Shown: piece after piece, positions 47,650 through 57,490 of the stretch
Layout: each line of letters begins with the position of its first letter
Position numbering within the stretch: the stretch's first letter is position 1
Source: Streptomyces novaecaesareae
GTDB lineage: Bacteria; Actinomycetota; Actinomycetes; Streptomycetales; Streptomycetaceae
Reading direction: 5' to 3'
Assembly: GCF_000716875.1 (NCBI RefSeq)
Contig: NZ_JNWQ01000020.1
Coordinates: 62,001 to 126,000, forward strand
Length of the DNA stretch: 64,000 nucleotides
Translations under genes and position numbers: made by a program
Notes under the pieces: model-generated
Told to the model about the DNA's origin: nothing
The model's input: only the letters and a program-made list of their open reading frames with translations
The model's database searches: none

Positions 47650-50600
47650 CTACTCCCAGGGCAGCGGCGGCGCCGTGCGGGCCGGGGTCGCGGCGAGCGC
47701 GGCCAGGGCGAGCCGGACGCCCTCGGCCAGCTGCGGGTCCTCGCCGGCCGCCCACTGGTGCGGGGCGATCGGTACCTCGACGTCCGGGTCGACGCCGTGG
47801 TTCTCCACGCCCCAGCCGTAGTTCTCCAGCCAGAACGCGTACTTGGGCTGGGTGACGAGGGTGCCGTCGACCAGCCGGTAGCGGCTGTCGATGCCGATCA
47901 CCCCGCCCCAGGTGCGGGTGCCGACGACCGGGCCGATCCCCAGCGCCTGGATGGCGGCGTTGACGATGTCGCCGTCCGAGCCGGAGTCCTGGTCGGCGAG
48001 CGCGACGACCGGCCCGCGCGGGGCGTCGCCCGGGTACGGGACGGGGTTGTCGGTGTCCCGGCTGACGTTCCAGCCGACGATCCGGCGGGCGAGCTTCTCG
48101 ATCACCAGCTGCGAGGTGTGGCCGCCGCGGTTCTCCCGGATGTCGACGATCACGCCCTCCTTGGCCATCTCCGAGCGCAGGTCGCGGTGGATCTGGGCCC
48201 AGCCGGTGGTCTGCATGTCGGGGACGTGCAGGTAGCCGAGGCGCCCGCCGGAGAGCTCGCGCACCGCGGCCCGCCGCCCGGCCACCCAGTCGTGGTAGCG
48301 CAGCGCCTCCTCGTCGGCGAGCGGGACGACCACCGGGTGGCGCTGGTCGGTGCCGTCCTTGCCGGCCACGGTCAGCTCGACGGGCTGCCCGGCGGTGCCG
48401 GCCAGCAGCGGGGCCGGGCCGGTGACCGGGTCCACCGGGCGGCCGTTGACCGCCAGGATCGCGTCGCCCGGGCGGATCGCGGCGCCGGGCGCGGCCAGCG
48501 GCGAGCGGGCCCGCGGGTCGGAGGACTCGCCGGGCAGGATCCGGGCGATCCGCCACTGCCCGCCGTCCCTCACCAGGTCCGCGCCGAGCAGGCCCTGGCG
48601 CCGGGCGGGCTCGGTGTGCGCGCCGTACGGGAGCACGTAGGCGTGCGAGGTGCCGAGTTCGCCGTGCACCTCCCAGAGCAGGTCGACCAGGTCGTCGTGC
48701 GAGCCGACCCGCTCCACCAGCGGCCGGTAGCGTTCCAGGACGCCGGCCCAGTCGACGCCGGAGAGGTCGGGGCGCCAGAAGTTGTCGCGCATCAGCCGGC
48801 CGTTCTCGGCGTACATCTGCCGCCACTCGGCGGCCGGGTCGACGGTGACCCGCAGCCGGGCGAGGTCGACGGCGGTCTCGTCGTCCTCGCCGCCCGCCTT
48901 GTGGTCGGCCGGGACGATCCGCAGCTCGCCCTCGTCCAGCACGGCGACCCGGCTGCCGTCCCCGCTGACCGCGAAGCCGTCGACGTCGTGCACCAGCTGC
49001 TCGACCCGGCGCTTCTTCAGGTCGAAGCGCTCCAGCACCGGCCGGGGCCGCTCGTCCTCCAACGAGGCGGCCTCGTCGCCGAGTTCGCCGAGCAGCGGGA
49101 CCCTGGTCCACAGCACGCCGTCCTTGGCGGCCCGCAGGGTGCCGAACAGCCCGCCCTCGACCGGGAACGGGACGATCCGGTCGGCGATGCCGTCCAGGTC
49201 CACCCTGGTCGCCGGCGCGGCCTCGCCGCCCTCCTCGCCGTCCGCCTTCTTGGCCCGCGGCTCGTCCTCCTCCCCGCCGAGCGCGCGCCCGGCCCGCTGC
49301 GGCCCGAACGGGGACGGCGTGTCGGCGGCCAGCGTGATCAGGTACGGGCGGCAGCCGTTGGGGAAGGACAGGTCGAAGACGTGCGAGTCGTAGACCGGGT
49401 CGAAGTTGCGCACCGACAGGAACGCCAGGTAGCGGCCGTCCGCGGTGAAGGCCGGCGAGGTGTCGATGAAGCGCTGCTGGGTGGCCTCGCTCACCGTCCG
49501 GGTGGCCAGGTTGGCCAGCACGATCTGGCGCAGCGAGTACGGGCCCAGCCCCGGCACCGGGCGCGACCAGGCCAGCCAGGCCGAGTCCGGGCTGAAGACC
49601 AGGCCGCTGACCTGGCCGTCGGTGCTGCGCTCCAGCTCGTGCACGGTGCCGTCGGCGAGCGTCACCAGCAGCACCCGGCCGTCGTGCACGCCGAGCGCGG
49701 CCTGCTTGCCGTCCGGGGAGACGGCCAGCACGTTGACCCGGCCGAGCTGCCCCGCGGCCAGCCGGCGGCGCTCGGCGCCGTGCACGGCGGGGGCGAACTC
49801 CAGGGCGTCCTCGCCCTCGGCGTCGGACACCCAGAGCACGCCCTGGGCGCCGTCCTCGCCCGGCACCACCCGGGCCAGGCGCCCGCGCACGCCCGGCGTC
49901 TCGTCCAGCACCCGGGCCGGGCCCTCGCGGTGGGTCAGCCAGTGCACGCTGCCGCGCACCACGACGGCGCTGGCCCGGCCGGTGCGGTCGGGGGCGACGG
50001 ACTCCAGCCAGTGCGCGGCGGGCACCGGGCGGGGGCGGCGGCCGCTGCGCGGGCCGGCCAGCCGGACGTCCAGGCGGCGCGGTTCGGCGCCCTCGGCCAG
50101 GCCCTCCAGCAGCCACAGGTCGCCGGCCCGGTGGAACACCACCCGGGTGCCGTCGGTGGTGGCGTCGCGGGCGTAGAAACCCTCCGGGTCGGTGGTGTGG
50201 CGGCGCAGGTCGGAGCCGTCGGGGCGGCTGGACCACAGCTCGCCGACGCCCTCGTGGTCGGACAGGAAGGCGATCCTGCCGCCCTGCTCGCCATCGGAAC
50301 CGGCGACCCACAGCGGCGAGGACAGCTGGCCGTCCAGGTCCTCGTGGATCCGGGCGAACTCGTCCCGGCCGATCCACAGCTTGCCCGCCCGGCCGCCCCG
50401 GTAGCGCTTCCACCAGGCCGGCTCGCGGATCGCGGCACTGGCCAGCAGCACCCGGTCGCCGCCCGGCTCCAGGGCGATCCCGCCGACCGGCCCGTACGGC
50501 AGCCGCACCGGCTCGCCGCCGTCCAGCGGCACGGCCTGCGCCCAGGTGCGGCGCGGGGTGGCCTGGCCGGCCCCGGTGGTGGCGATCGGGCGGCCGTCGG

Positions 50601-50907
50601 CCGTCCAGCCCTGCACCCGGGTCTGGCCGCTGCCCCAGTGGGTGAGCCGGCGCGACGGCCCGCCGTCCACCGGCACCACGTGCACCTCGGGCGCGCCGTC
50701 CCGGGTGGAGGTGAAGGCGATGTGCCGCCCGTCCGGGGAGAACCGGGGGTCCCGGACCGGCAGGTGGTCGGCCGTCAGCCGCCAGGCCCGGCCGCCCTCC
50801 AGCGGGGCGAGCCAGACGTCGTTCTCGGCGACGAAGGTGACCAGGTCGGCGTGCAGGTGGGGATGGCGCAGGTAGGCGCCCGCAGAGGTGCTGAGGGAGT
50901 CCGTCAC
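47650..50907 (-). CDS. Tricorn-like S41 peptidase
   Basis: The 1085-residue protein has an N-terminal beta-propeller of WD40-like PD40 repeats (residues ~20-300; RDPRFSPDGRHIAFTSTRDG), a second propeller (~300-660), a PDZ domain (~750-850) and the S41 C-terminal domain. QDSGSDGDIVNAA contains the nucleophile, Ser977, and Glu1035 (GWGVENHG) is a candidate triad member. Tricorn degrades oligopeptides produced by the proteasome. The GTG at 50907 starts VTDSLSTS. Confidence 0.94.
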   Translation of the reverse strand: MTDSLSTSAGAYLRHPHLHADLVTFVAENDVWLAPLEGGRAWRLTADHLPVRDPRFSPDGRHIAFTSTRDGAPEVHVVPVDGGPSRRLTHWGSGQTRVQGWTADGRPIATTGAGQATPRRTWAQAVPLDGGEPVRLPYGPVGGIALEPGGDRVLLASAAIREPAWWKRYRGGRAGKLWIGRDEFARIHEDLDGQLSSPLWVAGSDGEQGGRIAFLSDHEGVGELWSSRPDGSDLRRHTTDPEGFYARDATTDGTRVVFHRAGDLWLLEGLAEGAEPRRLDVRLAGPRSGRRPRPVPAAHWLESVAPDRTGRASAVVVRGSVHWLTHREGPARVLDETPGVRGRLARVVPGEDGAQGVLWVSDAEGEDALEFAPAVHGAERRRLAAGQLGRVNVLAVSPDGKQAALGVHDGRVLLVTLADGTVHELERSTDGQVSGLVFSPDSAWLAWSRPVPGLGPYSLRQIVLANLATRTVSEATQQRFIDTSPAFTADGRYLAFLSVRNFDPVYDSHVFDLSFPNGCRPYLITLAADTPSPFGPQRAGRALGGEEDEPRAKKADGEEGGEAAPATRVDLDGIADRIVPFPVEGGLFGTLRAAKDGVLWTRVPLLGELGDEAASLEDERPRPVLERFDLKKRRVEQLVHDVDGFAVSGDGSRVAVLDEGELRIVPADHKAGGEDDETAVDLARLRVTVDPAAEWRQMYAENGRLMRDNFWRPDLSGVDWAGVLERYRPLVERVGSHDDLVDLLWEVHGELGTSHAYVLPYGAHTEPARRQGLLGADLVRDGGQWRIARILPGESSDPRARSPLAAPGAAIRPGDAILAVNGRPVDPVTGPAPLLAGTAGQPVELTVAGKDGTDQRHPVVVPLADEEALRYHDWVAGRRAAVRELSGGRLGYLHVPDMQTTGWAQIHRDLRSEMAKEGVIVDIRENRGGHTSQLVIEKLARRIVGWNVSRDTDNPVPYPGDAPRGPVVALADQDSGSDGDIVNAAIQALGIGPVVGTRTWGGVIGIDSRYRLVDGTLVTQPKYAFWLENYGWGVENHGVDPDVEVPIAPHQWAAGEDPQLAEGVRLALAALAATPARTAPPLPWE

Positions 50908-51043
50908 GCGGCCAGCGTAGGCACGTACGCACACGAGCCGCCCGGCTTTTCGGCAGAGTCGCGCCCCACGGGCGAGCCCGCTGGCCCCCGCCGCGAGACC
51001 GTAGTACCGGCTGCGGACGGACTGCGGGGTTCGAGGACGGGCG

Positions 51044-51844
51044 CTAGGGCGTGTCTGACAATTCGCGTCGGATCAGCGTGCGGCGTTGGGGTGCGTGCAT
51101 CGCAAGGCGGAGGAGGGAGTCCATGCGGAGCATCGGCGACCGACGACAAGTGGAGGTGCGCAGCACCGAGGGGCCCAGCCGGTACGGCTTCGCGCCCGCC
51201 TCGGCGAAGGCGGCCAGCTCCTCCGGGGAGACCCCGCCCTCGGGGCCGACCACCAGCACGAGGTCGCCGGCCTGCGGCAGCGCGGCCAGGGCCAGCGGCT
51301 CGGCGCCCTCCTCGTGCAGCACGGCGGCGAACGCGGCCCGCGCCAGGACGGGCGCCAGCTGCCGGGTGGTCATCGGGTCGCGGACCTCGGGGAAGCGCAG
51401 CCGGCGGGACTGCTTGCCCGCCTCCCGGGCGGTGGCCCGCCACTTGGCGAGCGCCTTGGCGCCGCGCTCGCCCTTCCACTGGGTGATGCAGCGCGAGGCC
51501 GTCCACGGGATGACCACGTCCACGCCGACCTCGGTCATGGTCTCCACGGCCAGCTCGCCGCGGTCGCCCTTGGGCAGCGCCTGGACGACGACGATCCGCG
51601 GCGCCGGCTCCGGCTCCCGGCGCACGGCGGCGACGCTCACCTCGATCGCGTCCTTGCCGAGCACCGCGGCGACCGTCCCGTCCACGCCCAGCCCCAGCCC
51701 GTCGGAGAGGGTCACCGCCTCGCCCGGCTCCAGCCGCTTCACCGCGGCCGCGTGCCGCCCCTCCGGGCCGTCCAGGCGCACCACGGCCCCGGGCGCGGCG
51801 GCGGCGATCCGCTCGGTCTCGACGACGAAGACGGGCGCGGTCAT
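51044..51844 (-). CDS. rsmE: 16S rRNA (uracil1498-N3)-methyltransferase, divergent C-terminus
   Basis: The 266-residue SPOUT methyltransferase has an N-terminal PUA-like domain and SAM-binding knot motifs VVVQALPKGDR, LVLVVGPEGGVSPEE and LGPSVLRTST. Up to Thr232 it is a normal RsmE. The usual A-G-x-A helix that closes the knot is missing: the last 34 residues (CRRSPMLRMDSLLRLAMHAP and on) do not resemble the family and come from DNA of different character. Activity may be affected. It lies 78 bases after dnaJ with a terminator between. Confidence 0.9.
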   Translation of the reverse strand: MTAPVFVVETERIAAAAPGAVVRLDGPEGRHAAAVKRLEPGEAVTLSDGLGLGVDGTVAAVLGKDAIEVSVAAVRREPEPAPRIVVVQALPKGDRGELAVETMTEVGVDVVIPWTASRCITQWKGERGAKALAKWRATAREAGKQSRRLRFPEVRDPMTTRQLAPVLARAAFAAVLHEEGAEPLALAALPQAGDLVLVVGPEGGVSPEELAAFAEAGAKPYRLGPSVLRTSTCRRSPMLRMDSLLRLAMHAPQRRTLIRRELSDTP

Positions 51845-51883
51845 GCGGGGAACCTCCGGAGGGGGGTGGAACGGGAACGCGAA

Positions 51884-51912
51884 AGGGGTGCCGAGGAAGC
51901 CTCGGCACCCCT
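51884..51912 (-). terminator. Hairpin terminator after dnaJ2
   Basis: AGGGGTGCCGAGG pairs perfectly with CCTCGGCACCCCT (51884-51896 with 51900-51912), three-base loop, 10 bases past the dnaJ stop. Confidence 0.88.
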
Positions 51913-51922
51913 CCCGGGACGG

Positions 51923-53065
51923 CTACCGGCCGTTGAAGGCGTCCTTCAGACGGGAGAAGAGGCCCTGCTGGCCCGGCGCGAACTGGCCGGACGGCCGCTC
52001 CTCGCCGCGCAGCACCGCCAGGCGGCGCAGCAGCTCCTCCTGCTCGGCGTCGAGCTTGGTGGGCGTCTTCACCTCGACGTGCACTATCAGGTCGCCGCGG
52101 CCGCCGCCGCGCAGGTGGGTGATGCCGCGGCCGTGCAGCGGGATCGACTGGCCGGACTGGGTGCCGGGCCGGATGTCGACCTCCTCCAGGCCGTCCAGGG
52201 TCTGCAGCGGCACCTGGGTGCCGAGCGAGGCCGCCGTCATCGGGATGGTGACGGTGCAGTGCAGGTCGTCCCCGCGCCGCTGGAAGATGGTGTGGGTGGT
52301 CTCGGCGATCTCGACGTACAGGTCGCCGGCCGGGCCGCCGCCGGGGCCGACCTCGCCCTCGCCGGCCAGCTGGATCCGGGTGCCGTTGTCGACACCGGCC
52401 GGGATCTTGACGGTCAGGGTGCGCCGGGCGCGGACCCGGCCGTCGCCGGCGCACTCCGGGCACGGGGTCGGCACGACGGTGCCGAAGCCCTGGCACTGCG
52501 GGCAGGGGCGGGAGGTCATGACCTGGCCCAGGAAGGACCGGGTGACCTGGGAGACCTCGCCCTTGCCGCGGCACATGTCGCAGGTCTGCGCGGAGGTGCC
52601 GGGGGCCGCGCCCTCGCCGTTGCAGGTGGTGCAGGTGACGGCGGTGTCGACCTGGAGTTCCTTGGTGGTGCCGAAGGCGGCCTCCTCCAGGGTGATCTCC
52701 AGCCGGATCATGGCGTCCTGCCCGCGGCGGGTGCGCGAGCGCGGGCCGCGCTGGCCGGCCGCGGCGCCGAAGAAGGCGTCCATGATGTCGGAGAAGCCGA
52801 AGCCCGCCGCGCCGGCGCCGAAGCCGCCCGCGCCACCGCCGCCCGGCGACAGCGGGTCCCCGCCGAGGTCGTAGACCTGGCGCTTCTGCGGATCGGAGAG
52901 CACCTCGTAGGCGGCGTTGATCTCCTTGAACCGCTCCTGCGTCTTCGGGTCCGGGTTGACGTCCGGGTGCAGTTCGCGTGCCAGGCGCCGGAACGCCTTC
53001 TTGATCTCGTCCTGCCCCGCATCCCGTCGGACGCCGAGTACCGCGTAGTAGTCCGTGGCCACCAA
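51923..53065 (-). CDS. dnaJ: Chaperone DnaJ (DnaJ2)
   Basis: The 380-residue type I J-protein stimulates DnaK. The J domain has HPD (33-35), followed by a Gly/Phe-rich segment (75-105), four CxxCxGxG zinc repeats (CTTCNGEG, CDMCRGKG, CPQCQGFG, CPECAGDG) and the C-terminal substrate-binding domains. It lies 68 bases downstream of hrcA, the usual actinobacterial second dnaJ location, and is probably co-repressed by HrcA via CIRCE. Confidence 0.97.
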   Translation of the reverse strand: MVATDYYAVLGVRRDAGQDEIKKAFRRLARELHPDVNPDPKTQERFKEINAAYEVLSDPQKRQVYDLGGDPLSPGGGGAGGFGAGAAGFGFSDIMDAFFGAAAGQRGPRSRTRRGQDAMIRLEITLEEAAFGTTKELQVDTAVTCTTCNGEGAAPGTSAQTCDMCRGKGEVSQVTRSFLGQVMTSRPCPQCQGFGTVVPTPCPECAGDGRVRARRTLTVKIPAGVDNGTRIQLAGEGEVGPGGGPAGDLYVEIAETTHTIFQRRGDDLHCTVTIPMTAASLGTQVPLQTLDGLEEVDIRPGTQSGQSIPLHGRGITHLRGGGRGDLIVHVEVKTPTKLDAEQEELLRRLAVLRGEERPSGQFAPGQQGLFSRLKDAFNGR

Positions 53066-53133
53066 ATGCTCCGCTTGTTCCGCCTGTAGTAGTGCTGCGA
53101 CTGGACGCCGTCAGTAGTCTGACGGCCGTTGTG

Positions 53134-54168
53134 CTACGACTCGGCCAGGATCTGACCCACGTACCGTGCCACCGCTCGCACCGCCCCCATTGTGCCCGGG
53201 TAGTCCATCCGGGTCGGACCGATCACACCCAGCTTGGCCACGCTCTCGTCGCCCGAACCGTAACCGACCGAGACGACCGAGGTGGAATTCAGCCCCTCGT
53301 AGGCGATCTCCCGCCCGATCCGGACCGTCATCGCGGCGTCCGTGGTCTCACCCAGGAGGCGGAGCAGGACGACCTGCTCCTCCAGGGCTTCCAGCACCGG
53401 CTGGATGGTGAGCGGGAAGTCGTGGCCGAAGCGGGTCAGGTTGGCCGTGCCGGCCAGCATGATCCGCTCCTCGTTCTGTTCTGCGAGCGTCTCGAACAGC
53501 GTCGCCAGGACCGTGCTGACGGTCGGCCGGTCGGCCTGCTCGAACATCGCCGGAAGCTCCTCCAGCAGCCCGGGGACCTCCGGGAGGCGCCGGCCGGCGG
53601 CTCTGGTGTTGATCCTGGCCCGCAGGTCCGCCAGGACCGTCTCGCCGACCGGGCCCGGGCAGTCGACCATCCGCTGCTCGACCCGGCCGGTGTTGGTGAT
53701 CAGCACCAGCATCACCTTCGCCGGGGCCAGGGCCACCAGCTCGATGTGCCGGACGGTGGAGCGCGACAGCGAGGGGTACTGCACCACCGCGACCTGCCGG
53801 GTCAGCTGGGCGAGCAGCCGCACGGTGCGCGCGACCACGTCGTCCAGGTCGACCGCGCCGTCCAGGAAGTGCCGGATCGCCCGGCGCTCGGGGGCGCTCA
53901 TCGGCTTGACCTCGGCGAGCTTGTCGACGAAGAGGCGGTACCCCTTGTCGGTCGGGATGCGCCCGGCGCTGGTGTGCGGCTGGTGGATGTAGCCCTCCTC
54001 CTCCAGCGCCGCCATGTCGTTGCGGACGGTCGCCGGCGACACCCCGAGGTTGTGCCGTTCCACCAGGGCCTTGGAGCCGACCGGCTCCTCGGTGCCCACG
54101 TAGTCCTGCACGATCGCGCGAAGCACCGCGAGCTTGCGGTCGTCCAGCTGGCGGACCTCTCCGGCCAT
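53134..54168 (-). CDS. hrcA: Heat-inducible transcription repressor HrcA
   Basis: The 344-residue repressor has the winged helix [24 protein letters not shown] region (residues ~40-62), the HrcA middle domain ([18 protein letters not shown]) and the C-terminal [18 protein letters not shown] signature. It binds CIRCE, which lies 84 bases upstream of its ATG, so it is autoregulated together with dnaJ2. ATG 54168 ([12 protein letters not shown]) is the family start; the longer open frame upstream is a shadow of htpX. Confidence 0.97.
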   Translation of the reverse strand: MAGEVRQLDDRKLAVLRAIVQDYVGTEEPVGSKALVERHNLGVSPATVRNDMAALEEEGYIHQPHTSAGRIPTDKGYRLFVDKLAEVKPMSAPERRAIRHFLDGAVDLDDVVARTVRLLAQLTRQVAVVQYPSLSRSTVRHIELVALAPAKVMLVLITNTGRVEQRMVDCPGPVGETVLADLRARINTRAAGRRLPEVPGLLEELPAMFEQADRPTVSTVLATLFETLAEQNEERIMLAGTANLTRFGHDFPLTIQPVLEALEEQVVLLRLLGETTDAAMTVRIGREIAYEGLNSTSVVSVGYGSGDESVAKLGVIGPTRMDYPGTMGAVRAVARYVGQILAES

Positions 54169-54251
54169 GGGGCACGCACCTCCGTCTTCGCACGTTGTCC
54201 GTCTGTGTGTCCCTGCAGTACTGCCACGGGCCGTCCCGGGAGGCCCCGGTC

Positions 54252-54278
54252 TTGGCACTCTGAACACACGAGTGCCAG
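54252..54278 (-). promoter_or_regulatory. CIRCE operator of hrcA-dnaJ2
   Basis: TTGGCACTC-N9-GAGTGCCAG matches the CIRCE consensus TTAGCACTC-N9-GAGTGCTAA in 15 of 18 positions, with 9-base spacing (54261-54269). It lies between divergent hrcA and htpX. Confidence 0.93.
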
Positions 54279-54462
54279 AACCGTACCTGCCAGTGTAAGG
54301 CCCGGGTCCTACGGCAGGAACGGCCCGACCGGGGTGATCCTGCCCGCAGTTCCGGGTACGGCCCGCACGACGGCAACCGTTCACGGTTCCCGGCGCGGGG
54401 GTGGTGCCCCGGGGCCGTCCGGGTGGCAGCATCGAAAGCGACGGCGAATGGAGGAGCAAGCG

Positions 54463-55383
54463 ATGTCGAGCTCGGGCCAGCACACCCGTTTCGCGCCCGA
54501 CCGCGGCCTGACCGGCCGCATGGTCGTGACGATGTTCGTGATCGGGCTGCTGTACGTCGGTTTCACCGGCCTGCTGATCGCGCTGCTGCGCGGCGCGTGG
54601 CCGCTGATCGTCCTGATCTCCGGCGGGCTGTTCGTGGCCCAGTTCTGGTTCAGCGACAAGATCACCCAACGGGCGATGGGCGCCCACCAGGTGTCCCCGG
54701 AGGAGTTCCCCCAACTGCACGGCACGATCGACCGGCTCTGCGCGCTGGCCGACATGCCCAAACCCCGCGTGGCGGTCGCCGACAACGACATGCCCAACGC
54801 CTTCGCCACCGGCCGCAACCCGCAGAACGCGGTGGTCTGCGTGACCACCGGCCTGCTGCGCCGCCTGGAGCCGGAGGAACTGGAGGGCGTCCTCGCCCAC
54901 GAGCTGTCCCACGTCGCCCACCGGGACGTCGCGGTGATGACGATCGCCGGCTTCCTCGGCGTCCTCGCCGGCGCGATGACCCGGATCGCCATGTACGGCG
55001 GGTTCATGGGCGGCGGCCGCAACAACAACGACCAGAACGCGGCCATCGTGGCCCTGATCATCCCGCTGGTCTCGATGGTCGTCTACGCGATCAGCTTCCT
55101 GCTCACCCGGCTGCTCTCCCGCTACCGCGAACTGGCCGCCGACCGCGCCGCCGCCCAGCTCACCGGACGGCCCAGCGCGCTCGCCTCGGCCCTCACCAAG
55201 GTGACCGGGCAGATCGCGGCCATCCCCAGCAAGGACCTGCGCCAGGCCCAGCCGTACAACGCCTTCTACTTCGCCCCCGCGCTGAACGCCCGGGAGACCG
55301 CCTCCCAGCTGTTCTCCACCCACCCGACGCTGGAGAAGCGCCTGGAGCAGCTGGCGAAGATCTCCGAGCAGCTCGGCCGCTGA
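54463..55383 (+). CDS. htpX: Zinc metalloprotease HtpX
   Basis: The 306-residue membrane peptidase has two N-terminal helices (18-42, 45-62), the zinc motif AHELSHVAH (HELSH at 146-150), two more helices (about 155-180, 190-215) and the third ligand Glu in [11 protein letters not shown]. HtpX degrades damaged membrane proteins under envelope stress. GGAGGAG precedes the ATG at 54463. It is followed by pspAB at 65 bases. Confidence 0.95.
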   Translation: MSSSGQHTRFAPDRGLTGRMVVTMFVIGLLYVGFTGLLIALLRGAWPLIVLISGGLFVAQFWFSDKITQRAMGAHQVSPEEFPQLHGTIDRLCALADMPKPRVAVADNDMPNAFATGRNPQNAVVCVTTGLLRRLEPEELEGVLAHELSHVAHRDVAVMTIAGFLGVLAGAMTRIAMYGGFMGGGRNNNDQNAAIVALIIPLVSMVVYAISFLLTRLLSRYRELAADRAAAQLTGRPSALASALTKVTGQIAAIPSKDLRQAQPYNAFYFAPALNARETASQLFSTHPTLEKRLEQLAKISEQLGR

Positions 55384-55448
55384 CCCGCCCCCGGCCCCGA
55401 CCCGCCCGCCGCCCGACCCGCCCGCCTCCTCGCCGCGAAAGGACCGCC

Positions 55449-56033
55449 GTGGGACTCCTGGACGCCCTGTTCGGCCGCACCAAGCCCGTCAAGCCCGACC
55501 TCGACCAGCTGTTCGGCGTGCCGTCCGCCGCGCTCACCCTGGAGGCCGGCGCCGGGTTCACCCCGACCGGGCTCGGCTCGGTCTGCTTCGCGGCCGTCGA
55601 GGGCGCGGCCTTCGTCCAGGTCGAACAGCAGGTACGGGCGCTGCTGGACGCCGACACCGGGCGCGGCGGCGTCCCGGTGGAGGCCTCCAAGGACGACTAC
55701 GGCTACTCCTGGCTGCTCGCCCGGCACCGGCCCGAGGAGCTGCCGGAGCTGGTCAACGACCTGCACGCGGTCAACAGCGAGCTGGAGGCGAACGGCTTCG
55801 GCCCGCAGCTGCTCTGCTCGCTGGTGGCCTTCCGCAACCCGCAGGGGCAGTCGCTGGGCCTGGTCTACCTCTACAAGCGGGGTACGTTCTACCCCTTCGC
55901 CCCGATGCCCGGCGGCGGGGAGAAGCGCAACAGCCCGCTGGAGCTGCAGGTCAACGCGATGCTGGGGAACGACCTGCGGCTGGAGAAGGACCTCGGCCGC
56001 TGGTTCCCGGTCTGGGGCGCGCCGGGTCTGTGA
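55449..56033 (+). CDS. pspAB: PspA-associated protein PspAB
   Basis: The 194-residue protein opens with [20 protein letters not shown], the hallmark of PspAB, and contains [27 protein letters not shown] and a C-terminal [21 protein letters not shown]. PspAB is associated with PspA membrane-stress proteins and is nearly always encoded next to htpX in actinobacteria, suggesting joint envelope-stress function. The start is GTG 55449. The function itself is unproven. Confidence 0.92.
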   Translation: MGLLDALFGRTKPVKPDLDQLFGVPSAALTLEAGAGFTPTGLGSVCFAAVEGAAFVQVEQQVRALLDADTGRGGVPVEASKDDYGYSWLLARHRPEELPELVNDLHAVNSELEANGFGPQLLCSLVAFRNPQGQSLGLVYLYKRGTFYPFAPMPGGGEKRNSPLELQVNAMLGNDLRLEKDLGRWFPVWGAPGL

Positions 56034-56057
56034 CGGCCCGTCCGTAAAATCGCCCCC

Positions 56058-56885
56058 ATGCGCAGCCGCCAGTACGGACCCGACCTCACCCCGCCGTGGA
56101 AGAAGCAGACCCCGGCCCCGGAGGTGCCCGCCGAGCGGGACCTGGTGGTCGAGGAGGCGACGACCGGCTTCTGCGGGGCGGTGGTGCGCTGCGAGAAGAC
56201 CGCCGAGGGGTTCACCGTCACGCTGGAGGACCGTTTCGGCAAGCACCGGGTGTTCCCGCTGGTCCCGCGCGGCTTCCTGCTGGAGGGCCGCGTGGTGACC
56301 CTGGTGCGCCCGGCCGCCCCGGCACCGTCCGGGGCGCCGGGCCGCACCGCCTCCGGCTCGATCGCCGTCCCCGGCGCCCGCGCCCGGGTCGCCCGCGAGT
56401 CGCGGATCTACGTCGAGGGCCGGCACGACGCCGAGCTGGTCGAGCGGGTCTGGGGCGACGACCTGCGCATCGAGGGCGTCGTCGTCGAGTACCTGCGGGG
56501 CATCGACGACCTGCCCGCGATCGTCGCCGACTTCGCCCCCGGCCCCGGCCGGCGCCTCGGCGTCCTGGTCGACCACCTGCTCCCGGGCACCAAGGAGCAC
56601 CGCATCGCGGCCCGGGTCACCGGCGAGTGCGTGCTGGTCGTCGGCCACCCCTACATCGACATCTGGCAGGCCGTGAAGCCCTCCTCGGTCGGCATCCCCG
56701 CCTGGCCCGCCGTCCCCCGCGGCGAGGACTGGAAGGAGGGCACCTGCCGCCGCCTCGGCTGGCCCGCGGACACCCCCGCCGCCTGGAAGCACATCCTGTC
56801 CAAGGTCGACACCTACAAGGACCTGGAGCCCGAACTCCTGGGCCGGGTCGAGGAGTTGATCGACTTCGTGACCCTGCCGGAGTGA
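56058..56885 (+). CDS. DUF3097 protein (Toprim-like)
   Basis: The 275-residue actinobacterial protein has an N-terminal small beta domain with CGAVVRCEKTAEGFTVTLED. A central Toprim-like core (RIYVEGRHDAELVERVWG, LGVLVDHLLPGTKEHRIA, VTGECVLVVGHPYIDIWQ) has the Glu and Asp/His positions of a metal-binding Toprim. A C-terminal SKVDTYKDLEPELLGRVEELID helix follows. A nuclease or primase-like role is plausible but unproven. It starts 25 bases after pspAB. Confidence 0.9.
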   Translation: MRSRQYGPDLTPPWKKQTPAPEVPAERDLVVEEATTGFCGAVVRCEKTAEGFTVTLEDRFGKHRVFPLVPRGFLLEGRVVTLVRPAAPAPSGAPGRTASGSIAVPGARARVARESRIYVEGRHDAELVERVWGDDLRIEGVVVEYLRGIDDLPAIVADFAPGPGRRLGVLVDHLLPGTKEHRIAARVTGECVLVVGHPYIDIWQAVKPSSVGIPAWPAVPRGEDWKEGTCRRLGWPADTPAAWKHILSKVDTYKDLEPELLGRVEELIDFVTLPE

Positions 56886-56891
56886 GGTCGG

Positions 56892-57449
56892 TCAGACGTA
56901 CTTCTGAAAGTCCGTGGTGTCCAGACTGATATCGAGCAGGTCGATGGGGACCGGCTCGCCGAACTTACTGGTCCGCTCGGACATGTACCTCGGGAGCCCG
57001 GACCCGGGAGCCTGACCCAACTCGGTCAGCAGCACGCACACTCCCTTGATCGGGTCGACGATCAGATACGCGGGGACGGTGCCCTCGGCGTAGAGCTCCC
57101 GCTTGGTCCGGTAATCACGATCGACGCTGGTCTTCGACACCACCTCGACCACCAGGGTGACGGCAGGCGACGGCAGCAGGCGGCCGTGCTCCTCGACCGC
57201 CCCGCGTTCGAAGACGACCAAGTCGGGCTGGGGCTCGCTCGCCTGGCCGGGGATCCCCAGGTCCTGGGTGGTGAGTGGACGCCACCGACCGTACGGAAGC
57301 TGGTGCTGAATCGCCAGGACGATGAGGTTGTGGACCATGTCAGACCCCGCCATCATCACGATTTCCCCCCTGATGAGCTCGGCCTTGACGCCTTCCGGCA
57401 CCTCCAGGTTCTCGAAGATCCCGGTCATCCGATCATCGATGGCGGTCAT
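56892..57449 (-). CDS. Uma2-family endonuclease (DUF820)
   Basis: The 185-residue PD-(D/E)xK-fold protein has EPQPDLVVFE, LVVEVVSKTSVDRDYRTKRE and YLIVDPIKGV, with the Asp, Glu and Lys of the nuclease core visible (PDLVV, VEVVSKTS). Streptomycetes carry many Uma2 genes of unknown purpose. The GGGAGCG site precedes the ATG at 57449. It is convergent with DUF3097 by six bases and follows hemW by 41. Confidence 0.92.
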   Translation of the reverse strand: MTAIDDRMTGIFENLEVPEGVKAELIRGEIVMMAGSDMVHNLIVLAIQHQLPYGRWRPLTTQDLGIPGQASEPQPDLVVFERGAVEEHGRLLPSPAVTLVVEVVSKTSVDRDYRTKRELYAEGTVPAYLIVDPIKGVCVLLTELGQAPGSGLPRYMSERTSKFGEPVPIDLLDISLDTTDFQKYV

Positions 57450-57490
57450 CGCACGCTCCCTCCGACGGCTGACACCCACGGTAACGAATG

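Noticed and set aside
47543..50932. Very long minus-strand frame beside the tricorn gene
   Set aside because: It is an out-of-frame shadow of the tricorn coding region, rich in Arg and Gly, with no protein-like motifs.
50908..50981. Restored C-terminus of RsmE (AGASGLARGAR-like sequence)
   Set aside because: It would read without a stop directly into the tricorn frame, so it is unlikely to be the original RsmE end.
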